This document shows, piece by piece, positions 4,861 through 11,381 of a stretch of 25,864 bases of DNA. Origin of the DNA: JAKALQ01 sp963978265 (GTDB lineage: Bacteria; Actinomycetota; Actinomycetes; S36-B12; UBA5976); contig CAXBQV010000009.1 of NCBI GenBank assembly GCA_963978265.1, forward strand, positions 1 to 25,864, in the 5' to 3' direction. Below the pieces are notes generated by a model. That model ran no database searches. It was not told the origin of the DNA and saw only the letters and a program-made list of their open reading frames with translations. A program made the translations under genes and the position numbers. The first letter of the stretch is position 1, and every line of letters begins with the position of its first letter.

Positions 4861-5586
4861 TCATTGTCCGATGCGGACCAGTCGGTCGATCATCACCTGC
4901 GGAACGACCCATTCGGCATTCGTTTTCGGGTCGGTGCTGCCCGGAGCGTGGGCGACGAGCCACAGTTTCCATGGGCCGTAGGAGTTCTGGTCGAGCCAGA
5001 GGCGTGTGTTGCCGTTGACGAGCCACACCTCGGGGGTCTTGTCGCCTCGCATCAGGATGGGCATCTGATCTCCGATCGGGCCGGGTGCCGGCACGGGTGG
5101 GATGGGGTTGGCGTGTCGGTGGGTCGTGATCCACGCGTAGACCTCGTCCCCGGGACAGGTGGTCGTGTTGACTTCCCGGTGACCGAGGATCGTTCCGGGG
5201 GTGACCCAGCGGTTGAGATCGAGGATGCGGTCCTGCATCGCTGGAGTCATCCGATCGGCCACGTTCAGGAGAAGACACACTGAAGGCTTCGTAGCGTTCG
5301 TCTGCGGACCGTTGGCAGCACCCTGCACGTTGAGGCCACGACCCTCATAGACGGTGCCGTGTGGACAGCAGACCAGGTTGTATGCGATGTCGGAGTATTC
5401 CTTCGACATCTCATAGGTCTGGATCGCTTTGATGCGAGACGGACAGTCCGAATGGCTGGTGATGCCGATGCTGCCACTACCCCCGACCCAATGGACAACG
5501 AGGTCAATGGGTCCGCCCGGTGCCCACGGTTTCCCCGGGGCTTTCGGTGGAGCTGCTCCCCAGGCACTGCGCGGTTCGATGTGCAT
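4861..5586 (-). CDS. Endolysin: N-acetylmuramoyl-L-alanine amidase (PGRP/Amidase_2 family)
   Basis: The 241-residue protein would cut the amide bond between N-acetylmuramic acid and the stem peptide to release progeny. Residues about 1-155 form the amidase domain: His32 in L-V-V-H-W, the I-A-Y-N-L core at 67-71 followed by V-Y-E-G-R-G at 79-84, and L-G-H-R-E at 134-138 with Cys144 in C-P-G-D. His32, His136 and Cys144 are the expected zinc ligands. A Pro-rich linker (160-170) leads to a C-terminal domain (about 173-241) with Trp-rich repeats that probably binds the cell wall or dictates host specificity. There is no signal peptide, consistent with holin-dependent release. The ATG overlaps the previous stop (ATGA). 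Confidence 0.9.
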   Translation of the reverse strand: MHIEPRSAWGAAPPKAPGKPWAPGGPIDLVVHWVGGSGSIGITSHSDCPSRIKAIQTYEMSKEYSDIAYNLVCCPHGTVYEGRGLNVQGAANGPQTNATKPSVCLLLNVADRMTPAMQDRILDLNRWVTPGTILGHREVNTTTCPGDEVYAWITTHRHANPIPPVPAPGPIGDQMPILMRGDKTPEVWLVNGNTRLWLDQNSYGPWKLWLVAHAPGSTDPKTNAEWVVPQVMIDRLVRIGQ

Positions 5587-5897
5587 CAGGCCAGAGCCGG
5601 CACGATCGTCAACGTGAACTGGCGAATGTAGTCCAGTCCACTGGATGTGGCCTTCGCCTCTCCGAGGTAGGTGCCGGCGGTGAGTGCGAGATCACCAGCG
5701 GTCCAGGTGACGGTGATTCCGGTCGTGGAGCAGCTCACTCCCGACGTTTTCGTCAGTGCGGTGCTGCTCGTATCGAGTCCGAGCTTCACTGATCCGGTGA
5801 ATCCGGTGAGGTCGATGACGTTCCCGTCGTCGTCGAGGAGTTCGATGAGGAGTGCGGGCCGCTCGGCTCCGGCAACGTATTCGATGGTCGTGGCCAT
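5586..5897 (-). CDS. Small beta-rich tail/baseplate protein (BppU-N-like)
   Basis: The ATG at 5897 has GGAG five bases upstream and is preferred over the GTG at 5903. The 103-residue product shows the pattern of an Ig-like baseplate N-terminal domain: RPALLIELLDDDGNVIDLTG, then a predicted strand VKLGL, a W-x-A-G-D-L-A-L turn and G-T-Y-L-G-E-A near residue 80. This resembles the BppU N-terminal domain family found in tail-tip proteins of Gram-positive phages. It follows the tail fibre gene and precedes the endolysin, so a structural, adsorption-apparatus role is likely. Confidence 0.7.
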   Translation of the reverse strand: MATTIEYVAGAERPALLIELLDDDGNVIDLTGFTGSVKLGLDTSSTALTKTSGVSCSTTGITVTWTAGDLALTAGTYLGEAKATSSGLDYIRQFTLTIVPALA

Positions 5898-5899
5898 GG

Positions 5900-7567
5900 T
5901 CACTCCGGGAGGCGTAGACGGGATCGGATCTTGAGTTGCAGTCGGTCGGGTACGACGAGGCTGATGGTGGATCGGACCCGGAGACTGATCTTGTGAGTGA
6001 TCGCTGGGACGAGCGGCACGTACTGTGCGAGGACCGATGGGATAGCGGTCACTGTTGCGCTGATCGTGCGAGCGATCGATACGGTGCGTGTGATCGTCGG
6101 GGTCAGATCAATGCTGCTGGTAATGGTTCGCAGATACGCGACTGCACGATTCACCGTCGGGTTCGTGGTGACCGTTGCGTTGATCGTGCGTGCGAACGTG
6201 ATGAGTCGACTGATCGTCGGACTCGCAGTCATCGTGCTCGCTACGGTCCTGGCATAGACGATTGCCCGATTGACGGTTGGGGTCATCGTCGTTGTAGCGG
6301 CGACCGTCGCAGATCCAATGAATGAATGGACGACCGTCAGATAATGCGAACTGAACCCAGAGACGGCGAGCGTCATGTGTTCGGTGGTGTTGCGGAGGGT
6401 GCCGGCCTGTTGATCGTTCGTGGCGATCAGAATGTGCGTCGATCCGGTCTTGCTGATCGCCGCGGGGAATGTTGCGTCACTTGTCCATGCGTAAGCAGTG
6501 GACGCATTCCAGGTGCTGTTCGCAGCGCGAGTTGCGACTCGGGTGAGTGCTGCAAGTTCGGTGGGTTTGCGCCATACGGTGCGAGTGTTGCTGTTGTCGG
6601 CACTGATCGTTGAAACGCTGTAGATGTTGACTGCGCTGTTCGTCGGATAGGTCGCTATCGATGCGGAAGTCAGTGTGAGCGTGGCGCTGGCGATGGTGTC
6701 ACCATCAGGAATGGATGCCGTATTGAATGACATTCCGGTTTGGCCGACGATGCCTGCAGTGTTCTGTGCGTTGTTTCCGATCGTGTAGTAACTGGCCAAT
6801 GTGTCTTCGGTGCCGTATGGCCATCCGACCTGGGCGCGAGTCGATGGGCGTGCCGTCGTCCAGCTGATCGATGCAGTCTGACTTGTAGCCAAGCTCGTGG
6901 TCGGTCGGTTCGTCCACGCATCAATCGACATTGCCCGGAACCGGGTCGTTGTCGTGAACGGCAGATCCGTCGTGGATTCCATGTTCGTTGAGTTGTTCGT
7001 GAACGTACCGGCCGAACCGCCGGACGTCACGACCGCACAGACCGTCTCAAGGATTCCCGTCTGATTGAACGTGACCGAACCACCAGAGGTCACGTTCGCT
7101 GCCGTCAGCACGGTGATCGGATCGACGAGCGATGCCCACCCACCGAACTCGATGAGTGTCACCTCCCAAAGAGCGGCCGTTGCGTTCGTCCACGTATGCA
7201 GTTTCGCTTCGCTCGCTCCGGCGCGTTTCCACCAGATCTCGAGACGTCGAGCACCGGCCGCACCGGTAGCAGTCAACGAAGTCCAACCAGATGGCCCGGT
7301 CGATGCGACATTGTCGGCACCACGCACGACCAACGCGATCATCGCATTACCGTTCGTCGGTGTTGATGCGAACGTCGCATTCGGGTTCGTCGTCGATGCG
7401 CTGTTGTTGACCTGCTGGACGAGCGTCACCCCAGTATCGAGCAGCGTATTGATGTTGTCGTACATCTGCTTCGGAGTGGCATTACCGACAGTCGTGTCGA
7501 GGATTCCTTCATACGACCCGAGGTCAACGTGCCGAGCCGTCGTGTCGTAGAAGACGCTCGTCGTCAC
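5900..7567 (-). CDS. Tail fibre-like protein with five C-terminal 20-residue repeats
   Basis: The 555-residue product starts at a GTG overlapping the previous stop (GTGA). Residues 1-45 form a short N-terminal attachment region. Residues about 50-245 and 260-415 are two Thr/Ser/Asn-rich beta-sandwich-like regions, with the conserved-looking segments RRLEIWWKRAG and SATLTLTSASI. Residues 419-517 are five tandem 20-residue units of the type A-R-T-I-x-A-T-V-T-x-x-P-T-V-x-R-A-V-x-Y. The C-terminus is a basic beta-strand-like stretch. The composition is typical of receptor-binding fibres that fold as trimeric beta structures. It is not a hydrolase as far as I can see. Confidence 0.8.
   Translation of the reverse strand: MTTSVFYDTTARHVDLGSYEGILDTTVGNATPKQMYDNINTLLDTGVTLVQQVNNSASTTNPNATFASTPTNGNAMIALVVRGADNVASTGPSGWTSLTATGAAGARRLEIWWKRAGASEAKLHTWTNATAALWEVTLIEFGGWASLVDPITVLTAANVTSGGSVTFNQTGILETVCAVVTSGGSAGTFTNNSTNMESTTDLPFTTTTRFRAMSIDAWTNRPTTSLATSQTASISWTTARPSTRAQVGWPYGTEDTLASYYTIGNNAQNTAGIVGQTGMSFNTASIPDGDTIASATLTLTSASIATYPTNSAVNIYSVSTISADNSNTRTVWRKPTELAALTRVATRAANSTWNASTAYAWTSDATFPAAISKTGSTHILIATNDQQAGTLRNTTEHMTLAVSGFSSHYLTVVHSFIGSATVAATTTMTPTVNRAIVYARTVASTMTASPTISRLITFARTINATVTTNPTVNRAVAYLRTITSSIDLTPTITRTVSIARTISATVTAIPSVLAQYVPLVPAITHKISLRVRSTISLVVPDRLQLKIRSRLRLPE
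6017..6313 (-). repeat. Five degenerate 60-bp repeats inside the tail fibre gene
   Basis: Codons 419-517 encode five 20-residue units, beginning SATVAATTTM, ARTVASTMTA, ARTINATVTT, LRTITSSIDL and ARTISATVTA. The DNA copies are diverged but keep motifs such as ATCGTGCG and GTGACCG. Such repeats can expand or contract by recombination and so alter fibre length. Confidence 0.8.
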
Positions 7568-7902
7568 CGAACACTCCTCGCCGCACCAGCGATCACTTCA
7601 GCCGGATCGGTACGCCACGTCGACCCATTCGGATGAATCTCCATACCGTCCGGGTCGGGGACACCGACCGGTGGCCCATGCAACACCAATGGCCAGGACA
7701 AAGGTCCCGTCCCATTGCACACCACCAATGGTCCCGTCGCCGTGATGCTCGTCACCGTATTACCGGTGTCAGCGATCAAGAACGGCAACGGCACATCGTT
7801 GAACGCGGCCTCCCGAATGGATTCGAGGAGACTGGTTCGTAGTTCGTCACTGAGGTCAGGATCAACCTCGATGGCCCACCATTGTTCCAGTGGAGTGGCC
7901 AT
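7564..7902 (-). CDS. Unknown tail-region protein (112 aa)
   Basis: The 112-residue product has a helical acidic N-terminus (LEQWWAIEVDPDLSDELRTSLLESIREAAF) and a beta-rich Gly/Pro-rich remainder (GPLVVCNGTGPLSWPLVLHGPP) with a central S-I-T-A-T-G. The stop overlaps the GTG of the fibre gene. Its position between two tail fibre-type genes suggests a minor structural protein, but no family is recognised. Confidence 0.7.
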   Translation of the reverse strand: MATPLEQWWAIEVDPDLSDELRTSLLESIREAAFNDVPLPFLIADTGNTVTSITATGPLVVCNGTGPLSWPLVLHGPPVGVPDPDGMEIHPNGSTWRTDPAEVIAGAARSVR

Positions 7903-7906
7903 CGGA

Positions 7907-8296
7907 TCAGATCACAGACGACGTGACTTGCACCGTGAACGTGAAGGCGATGCTGTCGCCGGAGGCGAGGCTGATCGTCGATGCGAGGACACCACGCACG
8001 AACAGGTTCCCACCGAGTGCCGCCTGGTCGAACAGTCCACATTCTCCGATGGTCCTCGAGGTCGTGGCACTGACGGTACCCGTCACCTGGTAGGTGTCGT
8101 TCGTCGTGCTCGTCGTCGTCCTCGAGCTCGTCCCGGTCGTCCGGGTTTCGACCTCACCACCGAGGGCCGTGTCGGTCAATGCGACCGCGGTCGTACCCGT
8201 GCCCATTGCCACATAGAGTGGCTCCGTCCCCGAGCCCTTGATCCGGTTCGTGATGATCGCCCGACCAGCGTTGACAACCGCGGTGGATGCCGGCAT
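7907..8296 (-). CDS. Tail fibre/baseplate accessory protein (129 aa)
   Basis: The product has the layout of a common phage tail family: N-terminal NAGRAIITNRIKG, then YVAMGTGTTAVALTDTALGGE, a Thr-rich central strand region, a block T-I-G-E-C-G-L-F, and G-G-N-L-F-V-R-G followed by S-G-D-S-I-A-F-T-F-T-V-Q-V. These elements are typical of tail fibre proteins that share the pattern of G-T-G-T-x-A-x-x-x-x-D-T-A-L. A structural role in the tail tip is likely. It is closely linked to the neighbouring genes. Confidence 0.75.
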   Translation of the reverse strand: MPASTAVVNAGRAIITNRIKGSGTEPLYVAMGTGTTAVALTDTALGGEVETRTTGTSSRTTTSTTNDTYQVTGTVSATTSRTIGECGLFDQAALGGNLFVRGVLASTISLASGDSIAFTFTVQVTSSVI

Positions 8297-8297
8297 C

Positions 8298-8447
8298 TCA
8301 GTTTCCCTTCAGGAGAGTCTTCAGGACCAGCAAAGGATTCGCCTTCACGGTCGTCGTCGTAGCCACCACACCCAGATCCTCGATCGTGCCGTCGGCACGC
8401 GTGATGACCGCAGTGATCGTGACCTTCGGTTCGGTGTTCGCGTTCAC
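8298..8447 (-). CDS. Very small unknown protein (49 aa)
   Basis: A GTG at 8447 overlaps the stop of the holin gene (GTGA) and opens a 49-residue frame ending just before the next gene. The product alternates hydrophobic and polar residues (KVTITAVITRADGTIEDLGVV) and looks like a short beta-hairpin followed by a C-terminal helix (NPLLVLKTLLKGN). Function unknown; it may be a small tail or lysis accessory. Confidence 0.55.
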   Translation of the reverse strand: MNANTEPKVTITAVITRADGTIEDLGVVATTTTVKANPLLVLKTLLKGN

Positions 8448-8674
8448 TTGCTGACCGTCACCTTCGTCAGGGACGTGCTCTCCGGGTCCCCGAAGAACTG
8501 CGAGACCAGGCTGATGCACGCCGAGATTCCCGACGCCACAGCTCCGATGGCGACGGCCTTCAGTCCCTGGACAGTGAGGTCAGCATTGCTGATCCCGACA
8601 GCCAAGGTGCCGGCAGCGGCAGCGATGAACGCGCGCGCCATGCGCTCGAGGAGCAACTTCTGAAACGTCGACAT
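8444..8674 (-). CDS. Holin, r1t-like
   Basis: The ATG at 8674 has a strong ribosome binding site (AAAGGAAA with a four-base spacer) and is preferred to an upstream TTG. The 76-residue product has an amphipathic N-terminus (FQKLLLERMARAF), an Ala/Gly-rich hydrophobic segment (about 15-30), a second one (about 42-62), and the ending G-D-P-E-S-T-S, all matching phage r1t-type holins of Gram-positive and actinobacterial phages. It would permeabilise the membrane to release the endolysin encoded about 3 kb downstream. Confidence 0.75.
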   Translation of the reverse strand: MSTFQKLLLERMARAFIAAAAGTLAVGISNADLTVQGLKAVAIGAVASGISACISLVSQFFGDPESTSLTKVTVSK

Positions 8675-8771
8675 CGGGTTTCCTTTCAACGGTGAGCCAC
8701 CCGCAGTTCGGACAGAGACCAGCGATCAGATCGACCATCTGGCCGCATTGCTGACAGACGATCACGATCAC
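8580..8771 (-). CDS. Zinc-ribbon mini-protein overlapping the holin start
   Basis: The frame starts at GTG 8771 (or GTG 8765, which sits five bases after GAGGAG). The first 30 residues hold C-Q-Q-C-G and C-P-N-C-G, a compact rubredoxin-like knuckle pair, and the rest is basic and Cys/His-rich. The last 95 bases overlap the holin gene in another frame, so the C-terminal part may be constrained by the holin rather than by function. The N-terminal zinc site makes a real gene likely. Confidence 0.55.
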   Translation of the reverse strand: MIVIVCQQCGQMVDLIAGLCPNCGWLTVERKPDVDVSEVAPRAHGARVHRCRCRHLGCRDQQC

Positions 8772-8965
8772 TCCTCGTCATCATCGTCATCGAGGTCACC
8801 GAGTTCGAGATCGGTGAGGAGTCGCCACAGTCCAGCGACGAGGAGGCCGAGCGCGTGATGCGGGTCGAGATCGTCGTCGTGGATAATGGACATTCGGTCG
8901 GTGTCGGCATCGTGGACGATGCTGACGGTACGTAGGTCCGGGAGGGCACTCATGGGTTCACTCAT
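8768..8965 (-). CDS. Small acidic unknown protein (65 aa)
   Basis: The ATG at 8965 overlaps the stop of the phosphoesterase gene (ATGA); an alternative ATG lies at 8953. The product has a beta-like N-terminal half (LRTVSIVHDADTDRMSIIHDD), a hydrophobic helix (HALGLLVAGLWRLLTDLE) and a striking Asp/Glu tail of about ten acidic residues. Such an acidic tail can mimic nucleic acid or bind basic partners, but no function is established. Confidence 0.65.
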   Translation of the reverse strand: MSEPMSALPDLRTVSIVHDADTDRMSIIHDDDLDPHHALGLLVAGLWRLLTDLELGDLDDDDDEE

Positions 8966-10179
8966 CGGAGAACCTCGAGATCGGTCCAGCCGGCCTGGTC
9001 GACAACGAATGTGAGGGTTCCGGGATCGGTTCGCATCCCGGTCGAGTTCGCCCACCAGTCGCCGACGGCCGTGAGGCTCGGTGCGATGAGGAGGGTACGT
9101 CCCTGCTGTGACCGTAGGTTCGTGTGGTGGTAATGACCGGAGCAGAGGATCTGCGCGTCAGCGACACCCTCATACTCGCGTCCCATTGCTTGACCTCGCC
9201 ACCATTCCCAGAGCGTCGCAGCCGGATCGCTCTTGGGACGAGCCAGATGCCCATGCGTGAATGCGATGGTCTGGCCTGCAGTCTCGAGGGCTACTGCGAT
9301 CCGGTCGGCCGGTAGACGGAACCCGACATGGGAGAACACTTCCGGGTTCTCGGCACAGATTTCGGCGACCTGTTCGAACACTGCGACATCATCGTTGTCG
9401 CCATACCCGGTGATGCGTTTCCCGGATTGCCGGTTCTCCCCATGATTCCCAGCAACCGCGGTGACGGTGATCCGCTGTGCGAGGGGTGCGACCGTGCGGA
9501 TGATGTCAAGGAGACCACGTCGAACGACCCTGGTCTGTTCACGACGGTCAAGTTCGGTCAGCCAGGGTTGCGATGGGTAGAACCCGGTGCAACCTTCGAC
9601 AAGGTCTCCCATGCCGGCGAGGACGATCTCACCGATCTGACCACCGGCCTTGAGGCGACGGACCCGGTCCTTGATGAGAGTCGGGATGCGGGCGATCTGT
9701 TCGAGCTGAGCACGAGCTCCACCAGCATCACCGTTGCCGACCTGCCAGTCGGAGAGGAGGACGATCAGGGACCTGGTGCCACCGGTCGTGCGCCGGCCTG
9801 GCTTGAGGCGTCGAACCTCGGCGAACAGTTCCTCGAGGTCGGGTCGGTCCTGCCGTTTGAGGCGGATCTCGGCTCGGTACGAGTAGCAGATCGCCGAATA
9901 GGCGTCCTCGCCCTGGGCGTCTCGCTTCCATCCGTCGTAGGAGCACCACTTGATCGTGTCGCCCACGATCTCATAGACGTCGGGGTCGAGACCTCGAGCA
10001 GCGAGAAGGGGACCCCAATCCGTTGGGGGACTGTCGAGGGTCCCGGTCGTCAGGGTTCCCCGTGAGCCGTCCCAGACGAGCCCAGGAGCCCATCCGGGCG
10101 GGGGTGTGGTACTGCGGACCAGTTCCTCGGCAGCGAACGCCTGAAGGGACAGGAGCGGATTGTCGTTATCCGCGGGCAC
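8962..10179 (-). CDS. Calcineurin-like metallophosphoesterase
   Basis: The 405-residue protein has the di-metal motifs of the family in order: D-W-Q in LLSDWQVGN (about 143-150), G-D-L-V-E-G (about 191-196), G-N-H-G-E (about 244-248), a G-H in FTHGHL (about 309-314) and G-H-Y-H-H (about 347-351). Residues 1-130 form an extra N-terminal region that may bind a partner or nucleic acid. Homologous phosphoesterases are frequent next to minor tail genes in actinophages, but their substrate is generally unknown. The ATG overlaps the HTH gene by 14 bases. Confidence 0.85.
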   Translation of the reverse strand: MPADNDNPLLSLQAFAAEELVRSTTPPPGWAPGLVWDGSRGTLTTGTLDSPPTDWGPLLAARGLDPDVYEIVGDTIKWCSYDGWKRDAQGEDAYSAICYSYRAEIRLKRQDRPDLEELFAEVRRLKPGRRTTGGTRSLIVLLSDWQVGNGDAGGARAQLEQIARIPTLIKDRVRRLKAGGQIGEIVLAGMGDLVEGCTGFYPSQPWLTELDRREQTRVVRRGLLDIIRTVAPLAQRITVTAVAGNHGENRQSGKRITGYGDNDDVAVFEQVAEICAENPEVFSHVGFRLPADRIAVALETAGQTIAFTHGHLARPKSDPAATLWEWWRGQAMGREYEGVADAQILCSGHYHHTNLRSQQGRTLLIAPSLTAVGDWWANSTGMRTDPGTLTFVVDQAGWTDLEVLR

Positions 10180-10411
10180 GACGGGGGTACACCTTCGACA
10201 GGTGAGCGATCTTCGCTCGAGTGACCTGGGCCTTCGGGTAACCCTTCTCCTGGATCAGCCAGTCATGGATCTGACCTTGATTGACCTTGCCGGCCTGCCA
10301 CGCCTCGAGGATCTCCGGCCATTCGGGGAGGGTCGTGATCCATGCTTCGCTCGTCGAATACCTCGGATGGTCCAGAGCGAAGTCAGTCAGTGACTTCGGA
10401 GCGTCCTTCAC
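10166..10411 (-). CDS. Small helix-turn-helix-like protein (81 aa)
   Basis: The GTG at 10411 is preceded by GGGAGG with a six-base spacer, which decides the start. The 81-residue product carries LPEWPEILEAWQAGKVNQGQIHDWLIQEKGYPKAQVTRAKIAHL, with a helix, a short turn and a recognition-like helix, so it may bind DNA. It overlaps the coiled-coil gene by 29 bases and the phosphoesterase by 14, implying translational coupling to the phosphoesterase. Confidence 0.7.
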   Translation of the reverse strand: MKDAPKSLTDFALDHPRYSTSEAWITTLPEWPEILEAWQAGKVNQGQIHDWLIQEKGYPKAQVTRAKIAHLSKVYPRRARG

Positions 10412-10796
10412 CGGTGGCCTCCCATTTCCTGCGGTCAAGTTCCCGGACTCGTTCCTCAAGGAAGTTTGTGCGTTTCGCCTCGTCGGTGATGTGCGCCAGC
10501 ATGGCGTTCGACAGGGACCGAACATCCGTATGGAGTTGATCGATCTTCAGATCGACTTTGTCGACGCGACCATCGATGCGGTTGATGAGCTGCCCGATGC
10601 TCGGGTTATCGCCGATCGGTTCGTCCAGATGGTTCAGGGACTTGTTGAGTTCGTCGATCGCAGCGAGCGTCATCGTCTGGGTTTGTGCGCCACGCCTGGT
10701 CCACTTACGAACAGACTCGATGAGAGCAGCGAGTCCGCCCAGACCGGTGAGGATGACGCCGACACCGGCGAGCGTAGATTCGGCAGCGAGAACCAT
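10383..10796 (-). CDS. Membrane-anchored coiled-coil protein (DUF2746-like)
   Basis: The 137-residue product has one transmembrane segment at residues 9-27 followed by a basic stop (RKWTRRG), and then a long heptad-rich helix at about 45-122 (INRIDGRVDKVDLKIDQLHTDV...). This layout resembles the DUF2746 type of actinophage proteins and holin-like accessory proteins. It may be a minor virion or lysis component. Its position between tail and phosphoesterase genes does not decide which. Confidence 0.65.
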   Translation of the reverse strand: MVLAAESTLAGVGVILTGLGGLAALIESVRKWTRRGAQTQTMTLAAIDELNKSLNHLDEPIGDNPSIGQLINRIDGRVDKVDLKIDQLHTDVRSLSNAMLAHITDEAKRTNFLEERVRELDRRKWEATGEGRSEVTD

Positions 10797-10799
10797 TGG

Positions 10800-11369
10800 T
10801 CAACTCGTCTGCCAGATCATTCCGAACCGATGGCTCTGAGTCGTCCCAGACAGGCTCTCACCGTTTGCCTCGGATAGGACGAATACCTCGAGGTAGTCGT
10901 TCGCCGAGAGACGAGTCAGGGTCTGACAGCCTCCAGCGGTGAGCACGCTCCCATTCGATGAGAAGGCGTTCGACTGTTGAGCGATGAATGTGCCACCGCT
11001 TACCGAGCCGGCAGCGTTCTTGCGGATCTGAACGTGCAGGGTCTCCACTGCCGAATGGTCGGACGCGTACATTTCGCAGGTCACCAGGTACAGACCGGCT
11101 GCGGGAGCGATGATCCGTGTGTTGTTCGTGCTGGTGCTGTGCATCGACGAATCGGTCGAGTATTCGTCCGTCTGCGCGAATGCGACCGCACCGATCCAGG
11201 TGTCCTGAGTCAGCGCGGTCGTCGCGTTCGACTTGGCCATGACGGCAGGTCGGCCGGCGCTGCTGGTGTTTGATCCGAGGTAGATCAGATCGTTGACGAG
11301 CTCATTCCAGTTCGCGGCTGTGACCTTGTAGCCGCTGGATCTCGTACTCGGGGACGTGAATGCTGCCAT
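10800..11369 (-). CDS. C1q/TNF-like jelly-roll tail protein
   Basis: The 189-residue product shows WNELVNDLIYLG near the N-terminus, then the jelly-roll landmarks F-A-Q-T-D-E-Y-S-T-D-S-S-M-H-S, R-I-I-A-P-A-A-G-L-Y-L-V-T at about 84-97, a repeated beta pattern to L-S-A-N-D-Y-L-E-V-F-V-L-S at about 153-165, and a final F-G-M-I-W. These are the typical conserved points of C1q-like heads in phage tail fibres. Trimeric receptor-binding tips are the usual role. It sits immediately after the large minor tail gene. Confidence 0.75.
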   Translation of the reverse strand: MAAFTSPSTRSSGYKVTAANWNELVNDLIYLGSNTSSAGRPAVMAKSNATTALTQDTWIGAVAFAQTDEYSTDSSMHSTSTNNTRIIAPAAGLYLVTCEMYASDHSAVETLHVQIRKNAAGSVSGGTFIAQQSNAFSSNGSVLTAGGCQTLTRLSANDYLEVFVLSEANGESLSGTTQSHRFGMIWQTS

Positions 11370-11381
11370 GAGAGGATCCGA

